A stretch of DNA of 64,000 nucleotides. Origin: JAPULR01 sp963665075 (GTDB taxonomy: Bacteria; Chloroflexota; Dehalococcoidia; Lucifugimonadales; GCA-2712585). The DNA is taken from the NCBI GenBank assembly GCA_963665075.1, contig OY762063.1, positions 2,170,001-2,234,000 of the forward strand. The letters run 5' to 3'. Of the stretch, positions 49,371 through 57,909 are shown piece by piece. How positions within the stretch are numbered: position 1 is the first letter of the stretch; every line of letters begins with the position of its first letter. The position numbers were made by a program, and so were the translations under genes. The notes under the pieces are model-generated. The model saw only the letters and a list, made by a program, of their open reading frames with translations. It did not search any database and was not told where the DNA came from.

Positions 49371-50606
49371 CTAGCGCTTGCTGAAGTAGCGGAGAGCATC
49401 CTTGAGGGTGGCCACGAGGAGGTCGACTTCGTCGGTGGTGTTGTAGACGTAGAAGCTGGCGCGGGCGGTGGCGGCAACGCCGAGGCGGTCGCGGACGAGG
49501 GGCATGGCGCAGTGGTGTCCGGCGCGGATGGCGATGCCGGCCTGGTCGAGGATGGTGCCGAGGTCGTGGGGGTGGATATGGGGGGAGGAGAAGGAGACGA
49601 TGCCGCCGCGCTGGGCGGGGTCGGTGGGGCCGTAGAAGGCGAATTCTTCAGCCAGCGGCTTGAGGGCTTCGAGGGCATACTGGGTGATTTCCGTCTCGTG
49701 GCGGTGGACGTTTTCCATGCCGAGGGCTTCGAGGTAGTCGACGGCGGCTCCGAATCCGATGGAGCCGGCGATGTTGGGGGTTCCAGCCTCGAAGCGCATG
49801 GGCAGGTCGTTCCAGGTGGCTCCCTCGTAGGTCACTTCCTGAACCATATCTCCGCCGGTAAGGAAGGGTTCCATCTGCTCGAGAACGTCAGGCTTGACGT
49901 AGAGGCCGCCTATGCCGGTGGGGCCGAGCATCTTGTGGCTGGAGAAGGCGAGGAAGTCGCAGTCCAGGTCGGTGACGTCCACGGGCAGGTGGGGAACGCT
50001 CTGGGCGGCGTCGATGAGGACGTGGGCGCCGACGGCGTGGGCCCTGGCGGCGATGTCCTTGACGGGGTTGATGGAGCCAAGGACGTTGGACATATGGGTC
50101 ATGGCCACGAGGTTCGTCTGGTGGTTGATGAGGTTGTCTATGTCCGACAGGTCGAGGGTTCCTTCGTCGGTGACGGGGATGAAGCGGAGGGTGGCGTTTC
50201 TGGCCTTGGCAAGCTGCTGCCAGGGGACGAGGTTGCTGTGATGCTCCATTTCGGTGGTTAGAATTTCGTCGCCGGCGTTGACGTTGGCTCGTGCCCAGGT
50301 GTTGGCGACGAGGTTAATGCCCTCGGTGGTGTTGCGGACGTAGATGAGGTTTTCGGAGGAGGGCGAGCCGATGAAGCGGGCGATTTTCTCACGGGCCTCC
50401 TCGTAGCGCTGGGTGGACTCCATGCTGAGGGCGTGGACGCCGCGGTGGACGTTGGAGTTGTAGCCCTCGTAGTAGTCGACGAGGGTCTGGATGACGGAGG
50501 TCGGCTTCTGGGAGGTGGCGGCGTTGTCCAGGTAGACAAGGGGCTTGCCGTAGACAAGCTTGGAGAGGACGGGGAAGTCCTGTCTTATTTTCGCAACGTC
50601 GAGCAT
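49371..50606 (-). CDS. sufS: Cysteine desulfurase SufS
   Basis: A 411-residue PLP-dependent group II cysteine desulfurase. Features are YLDNAATSQKP near the start, TEMEHHSNLVPWQQLA, the Schiff-base Lys in FLAFSSHKMLGPTGIGGLY, and the catalytic Cys in AIRAGHHCAMPL. It releases sulfur from cysteine for iron-sulfur cluster assembly. It lies between sufD and sufU. Confidence 0.96.
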   Translation of the reverse strand: MLDVAKIRQDFPVLSKLVYGKPLVYLDNAATSQKPTSVIQTLVDYYEGYNSNVHRGVHALSMESTQRYEEAREKIARFIGSPSSENLIYVRNTTEGINLVANTWARANVNAGDEILTTEMEHHSNLVPWQQLAKARNATLRFIPVTDEGTLDLSDIDNLINHQTNLVAMTHMSNVLGSINPVKDIAARAHAVGAHVLIDAAQSVPHLPVDVTDLDCDFLAFSSHKMLGPTGIGGLYVKPDVLEQMEPFLTGGDMVQEVTYEGATWNDLPMRFEAGTPNIAGSIGFGAAVDYLEALGMENVHRHETEITQYALEALKPLAEEFAFYGPTDPAQRGGIVSFSSPHIHPHDLGTILDQAGIAIRAGHHCAMPLVRDRLGVAATARASFYVYNTTDEVDLLVATLKDALRYFSKR

Positions 50607-50615
50607 ATTCGCTTC

Positions 50616-51947
50616 CTAAAGGGTTGGCAGCTTGTCTTCCACAAGGTTGTTGACAAGAGACTTGACGGTTGGGTTGGGGATGGCGTCGATGATTTCCTGG
50701 GCGAAACCACGAACGAGCAGGCGGCGGGCCTGCTCCTGGTCGATGCCGCGGCTTTGGAGATAGAAGAGGCTGTTTTCGTCAATCTGACCGCTGGCGGCGC
50801 CGTGACCGCACTTGACGTCGTCGGCGTAGATCCAGAAGGCGGGCTTGACGTTGACCTGGGCCTTGTCGGAGAGGAGGAGATTCTTGTCCTCCTGCTTGGC
50901 GTCGACCTTCTGGGCGTCCTTGCGGACGGTGATGCTGCCGTGGAAGGCGGCGCGGGCGCGCCCGCCGAGGATGCCCTTGTAGAGTTCGCGGCTGTTGGTG
51001 TGGGGCTTGGCGTGGTCGATGACGACCTGATTGTCGATCTTCTGGGTTTCTCCCGCCAGGTATAGGCCGTTGAGGGCGCAGCCGCTTTCGGGGGCGTCGA
51101 GGAGGGCGTTGAGGTTGTTGCGGACGAGGCTGCCGCCGAGGTCGAGGGTTGTGGAGGAGAAGTTGGCGCCGGAGCCCAGGACGGCCTGGGTGGTGCCGAC
51201 GTGGTAGCCCTCGTCGCCGTGCTGCTGGAGGCGATAGTAGTCGAGAGAGGCGTTGGCTTCCAGGACTAGCTCGGAGACGGCGTTGGAGAGATAGGGTGTG
51301 CCGTCGGGGCCGGCGTAGGTCTCGACGATGGCGGCCTTGCTGCCGCGGCCGATGACGGCGAGGGTGCGGGGTTGGGAGAGGGTGTGGGGTTCGCCGGTAG
51401 TGGATAGATATATGAGGTGTAGGGGGTGATCCAGGGCGGTGTCGGGCGGTAGGCGGAGGAAGGCGCCCTGATGAAGGAAGGCGGTGTTGAGGGCGGTGAA
51501 GGCGTGGGTGCGATACGGCGCATGACGGGCTAGGTGCTTTTGTATGAGAGAGTCGTGGGAGTGTAGGGCGTCGGCTAGATTGGCGGTAGTGATGGTTTCG
51601 GGTAGGGAGGAGAGGTTGGGAACGAATCGTCCGTCTACAAAGACCATGCGATGCCAAGCGGGGTCTCCGAGAGAAGCCAGGTTGGGGATAGATTCTTCGA
51701 TGGACTCAGAATGACAGGATTGGGTAGGGAGACGGAAGCCGGCGCGGGCGATGGGGCGAACGTCGGTGTATTTCCATTCTTCATTGCCGCGGCGGGCGGT
51801 AGGAAAGCCGAGGGCGGTAAAGGCGTGGATTGCGTCGCGTCGGAGGGTTTGGAGCCATTGGGGGTGAAGGCCGTAGCCGTTCCGCTCCAGGGACTCAAAT
51901 TCTCGGAGGTAGGGGCTTGCCTCAGGAGCGGCGGCGATGGTGGTCAT
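50616..51947 (-). CDS. sufD: Iron-sulfur assembly protein SufD
   Basis: A 443-residue SufB/SufD family beta-helix protein. The C-terminal part has the family end FYLQSRGIDQEQARRLLVRG and FAQEIIDAI, preceded by KCGHGAASGQID with the conserved His. The N-terminal half is diverged, as in other SufD proteins. It forms the SufBC2D scaffold with SufB and SufC. It overlaps sufC by 4 bp. Confidence 0.93.
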   Translation of the reverse strand: MTTIAAAPEASPYLREFESLERNGYGLHPQWLQTLRRDAIHAFTALGFPTARRGNEEWKYTDVRPIARAGFRLPTQSCHSESIEESIPNLASLGDPAWHRMVFVDGRFVPNLSSLPETITTANLADALHSHDSLIQKHLARHAPYRTHAFTALNTAFLHQGAFLRLPPDTALDHPLHLIYLSTTGEPHTLSQPRTLAVIGRGSKAAIVETYAGPDGTPYLSNAVSELVLEANASLDYYRLQQHGDEGYHVGTTQAVLGSGANFSSTTLDLGGSLVRNNLNALLDAPESGCALNGLYLAGETQKIDNQVVIDHAKPHTNSRELYKGILGGRARAAFHGSITVRKDAQKVDAKQEDKNLLLSDKAQVNVKPAFWIYADDVKCGHGAASGQIDENSLFYLQSRGIDQEQARRLLVRGFAQEIIDAIPNPTVKSLVNNLVEDKLPTL

Positions 51948-52720
51948 GGAGCGGCGGTCTGGGCGAGGGTGGGGTTCGCAGCGTCTTCATATCCGTCGTA
52001 GCCATCGGCTTCTATTTCGAGGGCCAAGTCTTTGCCGCCGGACTTGACGATGCGGCCATTGACCAGGACGTGGACCCGGTCGGGGACGATGTAGTTGAGG
52101 ATTCGCTGGTAGTGGGTGACCAGGAGGAGCGCGTTATCGTCGGTTCGCAGGCCGTTGATGCTCTGGGCGACGGAGCGGAGGGCGTCCACGTCGAGGCCGG
52201 AGTCGGGCTCGTCCAGAATGGTGAGTCTGGGTTCGAGGACGGCCATCTGTAGGACTTCGTTGCGCTTCTTCTCGCCGCCGGAGAAACCTTCGTTGACGGA
52301 GCGTCGAGTCATTTGCGGGTCCACGTTGACGGTCTTCACGCGTCGGCGCAGGAGACGGTCGAACTTGAGGGGGTCGAGTTCTTCCAACCCACGGCTCTTG
52401 TTGAGAGCGTTGAAGCCGGCGCGTAGGAACTGGTCGAGGCGGACGCCGGGGACTTCGACGGGGTGTTGGAAGGATAGGAAGAGACCAGAGCGTGCGCGGT
52501 CTTCGGGAAGCATTTCGAGGAGGTCCTGGCTTTGATAGATAGCGCTGCCCCGGGTGACTTCGTAGCCGGGCCTGCCAGCCAGGACGAAGGCTAGGGTGCT
52601 CTTGCCGGAGCCGTTGGGCCCCATGACGGCGTGAACTTCTCCGGCGTTGACGGTCAGGTTCACGCCGCGAAGGATGGGGGTGTCGTTAACGCTAGCGTGT
52701 AAGTCGCGAATTTCAAGCAT
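51944..52720 (-). CDS. sufC: SufC ATPase
   Basis: A 258-residue ABC-type ATPase that drives SufBCD. Walker A is GPNGSGKST, the signature region is GFSGGEKKRNEVLQM and Walker B is LTILDEPDSGLDVDAL, the SufC-typical form. The ATG lies 6 bp after the sufB stop, and the 3' end overlaps sufD. Confidence 0.97.
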   Translation of the reverse strand: MLEIRDLHASVNDTPILRGVNLTVNAGEVHAVMGPNGSGKSTLAFVLAGRPGYEVTRGSAIYQSQDLLEMLPEDRARSGLFLSFQHPVEVPGVRLDQFLRAGFNALNKSRGLEELDPLKFDRLLRRRVKTVNVDPQMTRRSVNEGFSGGEKKRNEVLQMAVLEPRLTILDEPDSGLDVDALRSVAQSINGLRTDDNALLLVTHYQRILNYIVPDRVHVLVNGRIVKSGGKDLALEIEADGYDGYEDAANPTLAQTAAP

Positions 52721-52726
52721 AGTTGA

Positions 52727-54184
52727 TTAACCTACGGTGCCTTCCAGGTTAAGCTCCAACAGGCGGGTGGCTTCTACGGCGAACTCGAAGGGGAGCTTCT
52801 GAAAGACTTCCTTGCAGAATCCGTTGATGATGAGGGATTGGGCGTCTTCCATTGAGAGGCCGCGTTGGTTGCAGTAGAAAAGCATATCCTCGTCGACGCG
52901 GGAAGTGAAGGCCTCATGCTCCAGGTGGGCGGTGTTGTTTTGCACTTCCACGTAGGGGGTGGTGTGAGCGCCGCACTTGTCGCCGATGAGGAGGGAATCG
53001 CACTGGGTGAAGTTGCGGGCGTTGTCGGCCTTGCGCCCGATGCTGACGAGGCCGCGGTAGGTGTTGCTGCCGTGGGAGGCGGAGATGCCCTTGGCGATAA
53101 TCTTGCTGCGGGTGTTCTTGCCGATATGCACCATCTTGGTGCCGGTATCGGCCTGCTGGCGGCCCTTGGTGAGGGCGACGGAGTAGAACTCGCCGATGGA
53201 GTCGTCGCCCTGGAGGATGACGCTGGGGTACTTCCAGGTGATGGCGGAGCCGGTTTCCACCTGAGTCCAGGAAATCTTGGAATTGGCGCCGGCGCACTTG
53301 CCGCGCTTGGTGACGAAATTGTAGATGCCGCCCTTGCCGTTTTCGTCGCCGGGATACCAGTTCTGGATGGTGGAGTATTTGATTTCGGCGTCCTTGTGGG
53401 CGACGAGTTCCACGACGGCGGCGTGGAGCTGATTTTCGTCCCGCATGGGGGCGCTGCAACCTTCCAGGTAGCTGACGTAGCTGCCTTCCTCGGCGATTAT
53501 CAGGGTGCGCTCGAACTGGCCGGTCTCGGCGGTGTTGATGCGGAAGTAGGTGGTGAGTTCGAGGGGGCATCGGACGCCCTTGGGGATGTAGCAGAAGGAG
53601 CCGTCGGAGAAGACGGCGGCGTTGAGGGCGGCGTAGAAGTTGTCGCTGTATGGGACAACGGAGCCGAGGTACTTCTGGATGAGGTGGGGGTGTTCCTGCA
53701 ACGCTTCAGAGAAGGAGCAGAAGATGATACCGTGCTTGGCGAGTTCCTCGCGGAAGGTGGTGGCGATGGACACGCTGTCGAAGATAGCGTCAACGGCGAC
53801 GCCCGCCAGTCGTTTCTGCTCTTCCAGGGGGATGCCGAGCTTTTCGTAGGTGCGGAGGAGTTCGGGGTCTACTTCGTCGAGGCTCTGGAGCTTCTCTTTG
53901 GCCTTGGGGGCGGAGTAGTAGATGATGTCCTGGTAGTCGATAGGGGGATAGTGGACTTCAGCCCAGGTGGGGGTTTGCTGGTCGGCTTCGAGCTTCTGCC
54001 AGTGGCGGAAGGCCTGTAGACGCCACCGGAGCATGAAATCCGGTTCGTCCTTCTTGGCGGAGATCCAGCGGATGATGTCTTCGTTGAGTCCCTTGGGGGC
54101 GACGTCCGCCTCGATGTCGGTGACGAATCCGTAGCGGTATTCCTGAGCGGCGATGGTGTTGAGTTCTCGGTTGGCGATGGTCAT
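52727..54184 (-). CDS. sufB: Iron-sulfur assembly protein SufB
   Basis: A 485-residue SufB protein and the first gene of the operon. Conserved parts include YGFVTDIEADVAPKGLNED, VPYSDNFYAALNAAVFSDGS, IPKGVRCPLELTTYFRIN, LEGCSAPMRDENQLHAAVVE, WYPGDENGKGGIYNFVTKRG and the end HEAFTSRVDEDMLFYCNQRG. The operon order sufB-C-D-S-U is one widely found in bacteria. Confidence 0.97.
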   Translation of the reverse strand: MTIANRELNTIAAQEYRYGFVTDIEADVAPKGLNEDIIRWISAKKDEPDFMLRWRLQAFRHWQKLEADQQTPTWAEVHYPPIDYQDIIYYSAPKAKEKLQSLDEVDPELLRTYEKLGIPLEEQKRLAGVAVDAIFDSVSIATTFREELAKHGIIFCSFSEALQEHPHLIQKYLGSVVPYSDNFYAALNAAVFSDGSFCYIPKGVRCPLELTTYFRINTAETGQFERTLIIAEEGSYVSYLEGCSAPMRDENQLHAAVVELVAHKDAEIKYSTIQNWYPGDENGKGGIYNFVTKRGKCAGANSKISWTQVETGSAITWKYPSVILQGDDSIGEFYSVALTKGRQQADTGTKMVHIGKNTRSKIIAKGISASHGSNTYRGLVSIGRKADNARNFTQCDSLLIGDKCGAHTTPYVEVQNNTAHLEHEAFTSRVDEDMLFYCNQRGLSMEDAQSLIINGFCKEVFQKLPFEFAVEATRLLELNLEGTVG

Positions 54185-54285
54185 GTTGAGGCTCTCAAGG
54201 TGACGTGGGTCAACATAGGGATAAGGGAATCCTTAGATTTGAATCGAACAAGAGGGGCCGCCCGCCCTTCTTTCAGCTTGCAATT

Positions 54286-54318
54286 CAATAATTGTCGACT
54301 CATTGACTTGACAATTAT
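54286..54318 (-). promoter_or_regulatory. Putative suf promoter overlapped by an inverted repeat (operator candidate)
   Basis: On the minus strand, TTGTCA (54314-54309) and TTATTG (54291-54286) are 17 bp apart. A 9-bp inverted repeat ATAATTGTC (54288-54296) and GACAATTAT (54310-54318), separated by 13 bp, covers both boxes. Such an arrangement is typical of a repressor operator; Rrf2-type regulators such as IscR or SufR often control suf genes, but the binding protein here is not known. The 5' leader of sufB would be about 95 bases. Confidence 0.55.
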
Positions 54319-54352
54319 CTAAGGCAAATGATTGCACACTTCGGGGATTGCG

Positions 54353-55351
54353 TCAAGGGGAAAAGACCGCGGTGGTAGGCTGTCGCAGCAGCATGTTACT
54401 GGCGGCGAAGGCGGTTACCGCCTCTTTGGCGGTGTAGCGGAACCTGTAGCCCGTCGCCTGCCTGAGCCTGCCCGTGGCCATGATTACCGGGTAGCGGATG
54501 AAGTTCAGCCCGATGGAGGATGCATCTTTCTGGACGCCGAATTTCCACGTGGCGTCTACCACGGGATAAGCGAAGAAGGAAGGGAGGGCGACGAGACGCT
54601 TTCCCATTATCTTTGCCGCATCGCCGTATCTGAGGACGCCCTTGCCCGCCAGGTTGAACGTGCCAGGTTGGGGATTGACGCTCAGCATCGCCAGTATGCG
54701 GGCAAGGTCCGCGTTGTGGATGAACTGGAGGGGAGGATTCGCGCCCGCAATTTTCAGCAGCGCGGGCTTGTCGAAACCCTGGGTGACGCGGCTGCCGCCT
54801 TCAGGCCCCATTACCATGCAGCAACGGAGAATGGTTACTATCACGTCGGGGTTTTCCTCGGCGAATTTCAGAAGGCGCTGCTCGCTGAGGAACTTGGTCT
54901 GTCCGTACTGGAAGTTGGGGAGCGGGCGCGGTTCTCGCTCTTCGGTGATTGGGATTGGATTGTCGGCGTGGGCGCCGTAGACGGTGTGGCTGCTGAGATA
55001 GATGACGGCCTTGACGCGGGCGCGGCGGGATTCACGCAGCAGGTTTTCCAATCCGAGGAGGTTGTCTCTGCGTATGGACTCGGCCTCCGAGGGAGTGCGC
55101 CCTTCTTGTAGGTTGAAGGCCAAGTGCACCACGGCGTCCACGGAATCCCGCTGGAATGCAGGGGTTAGAGGCTGGCTCACGTCCAGCCGGTGGGAATGGA
55201 TGTTGTGGAGGGGCCGCGGTAGAGGTTTGCGGTCTATGGCGACCAGTCTGTCCAGGGTGTTCATGGCTTCCAATTCCTGGAGGAAGCGGAAGCCTACGAA
55301 GCCGGAAGCTCCGGTTACGGCCACTACGGAGACGGAGGAATCGGCGGCCAT
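54353..55351 (-). CDS. NAD-dependent epimerase/dehydratase family protein (extended SDR)
   Basis: A 332-residue extended short-chain dehydrogenase. The nucleotide-binding motif is VAVTGASGFVGFRFLQEL, with VVHLAFNLQ, IYLSSHTVYG, and the catalytic Tyr and Lys in FQYGQTKFL. It is the last gene of the long operon that begins with squalene-hopene cyclase. A sugar-nucleotide or hopanoid-side-chain substrate is possible but cannot be told from sequence. Confidence 0.85.
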   Translation of the reverse strand: MAADSSVSVVAVTGASGFVGFRFLQELEAMNTLDRLVAIDRKPLPRPLHNIHSHRLDVSQPLTPAFQRDSVDAVVHLAFNLQEGRTPSEAESIRRDNLLGLENLLRESRRARVKAVIYLSSHTVYGAHADNPIPITEEREPRPLPNFQYGQTKFLSEQRLLKFAEENPDVIVTILRCCMVMGPEGGSRVTQGFDKPALLKIAGANPPLQFIHNADLARILAMLSVNPQPGTFNLAGKGVLRYGDAAKIMGKRLVALPSFFAYPVVDATWKFGVQKDASSIGLNFIRYPVIMATGRLRQATGYRFRYTAKEAVTAFAASNMLLRQPTTAVFSP

Positions 55352-55352
55352 G

Positions 55353-55715
55353 CTAGACGGTGTCTACGAAGTCGAACTTGAGGACGCCGAAGCCTCCCAC
55401 CTCGAAAGCCATGACGATGGTGTGGGAGCCTTCGCTGAGGGTGACGCCGTTGGCGGATATGACGGTGATCTTGTTGAGGGCCATCGCGAAGGGTTTTTCT
55501 CTGGTGACATCCTGGAAGGAGACGGTTTCACCATCGAGATTGAAGGCGCAGGCATCCAAGGGGAGGTCGTCGCCGTCTAAGGCGAGGGGCAGCAGCCGGT
55601 GAGCTTGTCCTGAGCCAAGCTTGTTGAGAAGCTGAAACTCGAAGCCGGTTTCGGTGTTGCGAAGGCTGCCCTTCACGTAGAGACGGCGGAGTATGAAGCT
55701 CGGAATGGATACCAT
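55353..55715 (-). CDS. 120-residue protein of unknown function
   Basis: I do not recognise the family. The protein looks mostly beta: IPSFILRRLYVKGSLRNTET, GFEFQLLNKLGSG, VISANGVTLSEGSHTIVMAF and FEVGGFGVLKFDFVD. There is no signal peptide or membrane helix. It sits 1 bp from the epimerase and 3 bp from the class II aldolase, so it is firmly part of the operon and probably works with them. Confidence 0.75.
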   Translation of the reverse strand: MVSIPSFILRRLYVKGSLRNTETGFEFQLLNKLGSGQAHRLLPLALDGDDLPLDACAFNLDGETVSFQDVTREKPFAMALNKITVISANGVTLSEGSHTIVMAFEVGGFGVLKFDFVDTV

Positions 55716-55718
55716 CGG

Positions 55719-56423
55719 TTATTCCTCCGTGCTCTCTGCGGCTCGTTTCATGCGGTATAGCTCCTTTTCGAGTTCGACAGTTTCCTGGGGCAGCGGGTGG
55801 GCGGCTCCAAGGAGGGTAGTATACAGGAAAATCTGGGCCAGACGCTCGACGAGCAGGCTGTTTTCGAGGGCTTCATCTGGGGTGCGACCGACGGTTATCA
55901 ATCCGTGGTGGCGTAGAAGGACGGCCATGCCGTCGCCCAAGGCGGCGAGGGCTTTTTCGGCAAGCTCCTCGGAGCCGGGGAAGCCATATTCGGCGATGGG
56001 GACGGGGCCGCCGATTTTGATGACAACCTCGTCTATGAGGGGCGGGATTTCGCGTCCGGCGACGGCGGCGACGGTGGAGTATATCGGATGGGAGTGGATG
56101 ACGCAGCCAACGTCGGGTCGGCCGCGGTAGATGCCGAGATGGAGGGCGGATTCGGAGGAGGGGGGGAGGTCCTCTTCAACAGGTTCGCCGTAGAGGTCGA
56201 TTATTGACAGACCGTGGGGACCAAGGTCGTCCAGGTTCGCGCCTCTGGCGGTTATGAGGACGAGGTCGTCGGGGCGATTTTTGAGGCGGAGGCTGACGTT
56301 GCCGCTGGAGCCAGAGACGAGGCCGGCCTGGACGAGTCCGCGACAGACGCTGTGGAGGGATTCGCGTTGGGGTTGCCAGTGGTCGGCGATCACGTATTCT
56401 CCTTGTGCCGGGCTTTCAGACAT
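55719..56423 (-). CDS. Class II aldolase/adducin family protein
   Basis: A 234-residue zinc-dependent aldolase of the fuculose-phosphate/ribulose-phosphate type. Motifs are LVSGSSGNVSLR, LPPSSESALHLG with the catalytic Glu position, CVIHSHPIYST and LLRHHGLITVG with the zinc His residues. The enzymes cleave or epimerise sugar phosphates. The start overlaps the end of the FGGY kinase by 8 bp, pointing to a kinase then aldolase sequence of reactions. Confidence 0.9.
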   Translation of the reverse strand: MSESPAQGEYVIADHWQPQRESLHSVCRGLVQAGLVSGSSGNVSLRLKNRPDDLVLITARGANLDDLGPHGLSIIDLYGEPVEEDLPPSSESALHLGIYRGRPDVGCVIHSHPIYSTVAAVAGREIPPLIDEVVIKIGGPVPIAEYGFPGSEELAEKALAALGDGMAVLLRHHGLITVGRTPDEALENSLLVERLAQIFLYTTLLGAAHPLPQETVELEKELYRMKRAAESTEE

Positions 56424-57909
56424 CCTGGATTCTATGATAAAGGATTTTCCATTGCTGGTAGAACTCCTCGTATTCCAGGGCGTCGGAAGGGTCGGGTTCT
56501 GAATCCATGTATTTAGGCGCGAAGGCTTTGGCGGCTTCGTTCAAGTTTGGGTGGAATCCGGCGGCGATGGAAGCGGCGGCTATGGTGCCCATGAGGCTGG
56601 CGTGAGGCGTGGCGCTGCGTCGGATTTTTTGGTTCAGGACGTTGGCGAGGATGTTGGCGAACAGGGGGCTGCGGGCCATGCCGCCGCCGAGGTGGAGGAC
56701 GGGGGATTCCTGGCCGGAGACGCGTTCCAGGGAGGCGAGGTTGGCTTTGACGGCGTAGGCGAGGGACTCCCAGAAGGAACGCAGAGTGTCGGCGGGGGTG
56801 GGTTGTCGGTACTGGAAAGGGGTTGAGAAGAGGAGGCCGCCATGTCGGAGTCCAGCTTCCGGGGCGGTTAGCGGGGAGGGGCCGAGGTAGGCGAGGGAGC
56901 CGTTGCTGCCGACGGGCGCGGACGCTGCCAGAGCGTCGGCGTCGCCGAAGGTCGCGTTGGGGCCTAGAAGAAGGTTTTTGAGCCAACGGTGGGCGTTTCC
57001 GGCGTCGCCGAGGTTCGTTTCGGAGGCCCATCGTCCGGGAATAGGGTAGGGGCTGAACCAGGCTTTGGCGTGGGGATCCGGTGTGGACGCGGCGGTTACG
57101 GTTTGGAGGGAGGCGCTCCATCCGGCGACTAGGCCGGTGTCGCCCGGACGGGTGAGTCCCATCCCGACAAGACCGGCGGATGTGTCGGCGCCTGCGAGGG
57201 TGACGGGGGTGTTGGGGGGGAGTCCGAATTGGCGGGCTGCGTCGGGTTGTATATTGCTGATGGGAGCGCCCGCTTGGGATAGGGGTGGGAGTAGAGATGG
57301 AGGGACGCCCATTTTTAAGAAGGTAGTGCTGTTGCGGGTGGTGGTGTTGGGGTCGAGAAGACCGACGCCGGCGGCGAGGGAAGGTTCGCAGGTGGGGACG
57401 CCGGTGAGTTTGAAGGCGAGCCATCCTGCGATGGTGAGGATGTGGGCGACTCTGCTGCGCTCGGCGGGGCGGTTGTTTTCGAGCCAACGGAGTTTGGCTG
57501 GGGCGAGCAGCATGGCGGGATATTGACCGGTGGCTTGGTAGAGGGAATCGCCCATTTCTTCCTGAAGGGTCGCGCCTTCGAAGGCGGCGCGCATATCCAC
57601 GTTGGGGCTGACGAGGATTTCTCGACCACTGTCGTCGAGAAAGACGATGCCGTGACGCTGACTGGTGATGCCGGTGGCCGCGATGTCGGATGGGGGGACG
57701 TTGGCTTGGGAGAGGGCGTTGGCGATTAGTTTCGCCGCTAAATCGAGTATCTCCTGTGGGTGGAATTCGCGGGTGAGTTCGGATTCGTTGTCGGGGGTGA
57801 AGTATCTGATGGGGGAGTGGCAATCGGCCAAGGGGTGTCCCTGGGCGTCGGCGACCATGCAGTGGAGGGCGCTGGTGCCGAAGTCCAAGGCTAGCAGTCT
57901 AACGGACAA
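56416..57909 (-). CDS. FGGY-family carbohydrate kinase
   Basis: A 497-residue sugar kinase of the xylulokinase/gluconokinase type. The N-terminal phosphate loop is LLALDFGTSALHCMVADAQG, followed by ATGITSQRHGIVFLDDSG, and the C-terminal domain has VTLAGADTSAGLVGMGL and LHLGGGMARSPLFANILANV. The substrate is not evident. It overlaps the preceding 2-hydroxyacid dehydrogenase gene by 11 bp and the following aldolase gene by 8 bp. Confidence 0.9.
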   Translation of the reverse strand: MSVRLLALDFGTSALHCMVADAQGHPLADCHSPIRYFTPDNESELTREFHPQEILDLAAKLIANALSQANVPPSDIAATGITSQRHGIVFLDDSGREILVSPNVDMRAAFEGATLQEEMGDSLYQATGQYPAMLLAPAKLRWLENNRPAERSRVAHILTIAGWLAFKLTGVPTCEPSLAAGVGLLDPNTTTRNSTTFLKMGVPPSLLPPLSQAGAPISNIQPDAARQFGLPPNTPVTLAGADTSAGLVGMGLTRPGDTGLVAGWSASLQTVTAASTPDPHAKAWFSPYPIPGRWASETNLGDAGNAHRWLKNLLLGPNATFGDADALAASAPVGSNGSLAYLGPSPLTAPEAGLRHGGLLFSTPFQYRQPTPADTLRSFWESLAYAVKANLASLERVSGQESPVLHLGGGMARSPLFANILANVLNQKIRRSATPHASLMGTIAAASIAAGFHPNLNEAAKAFAPKYMDSEPDPSDALEYEEFYQQWKILYHRIQDV

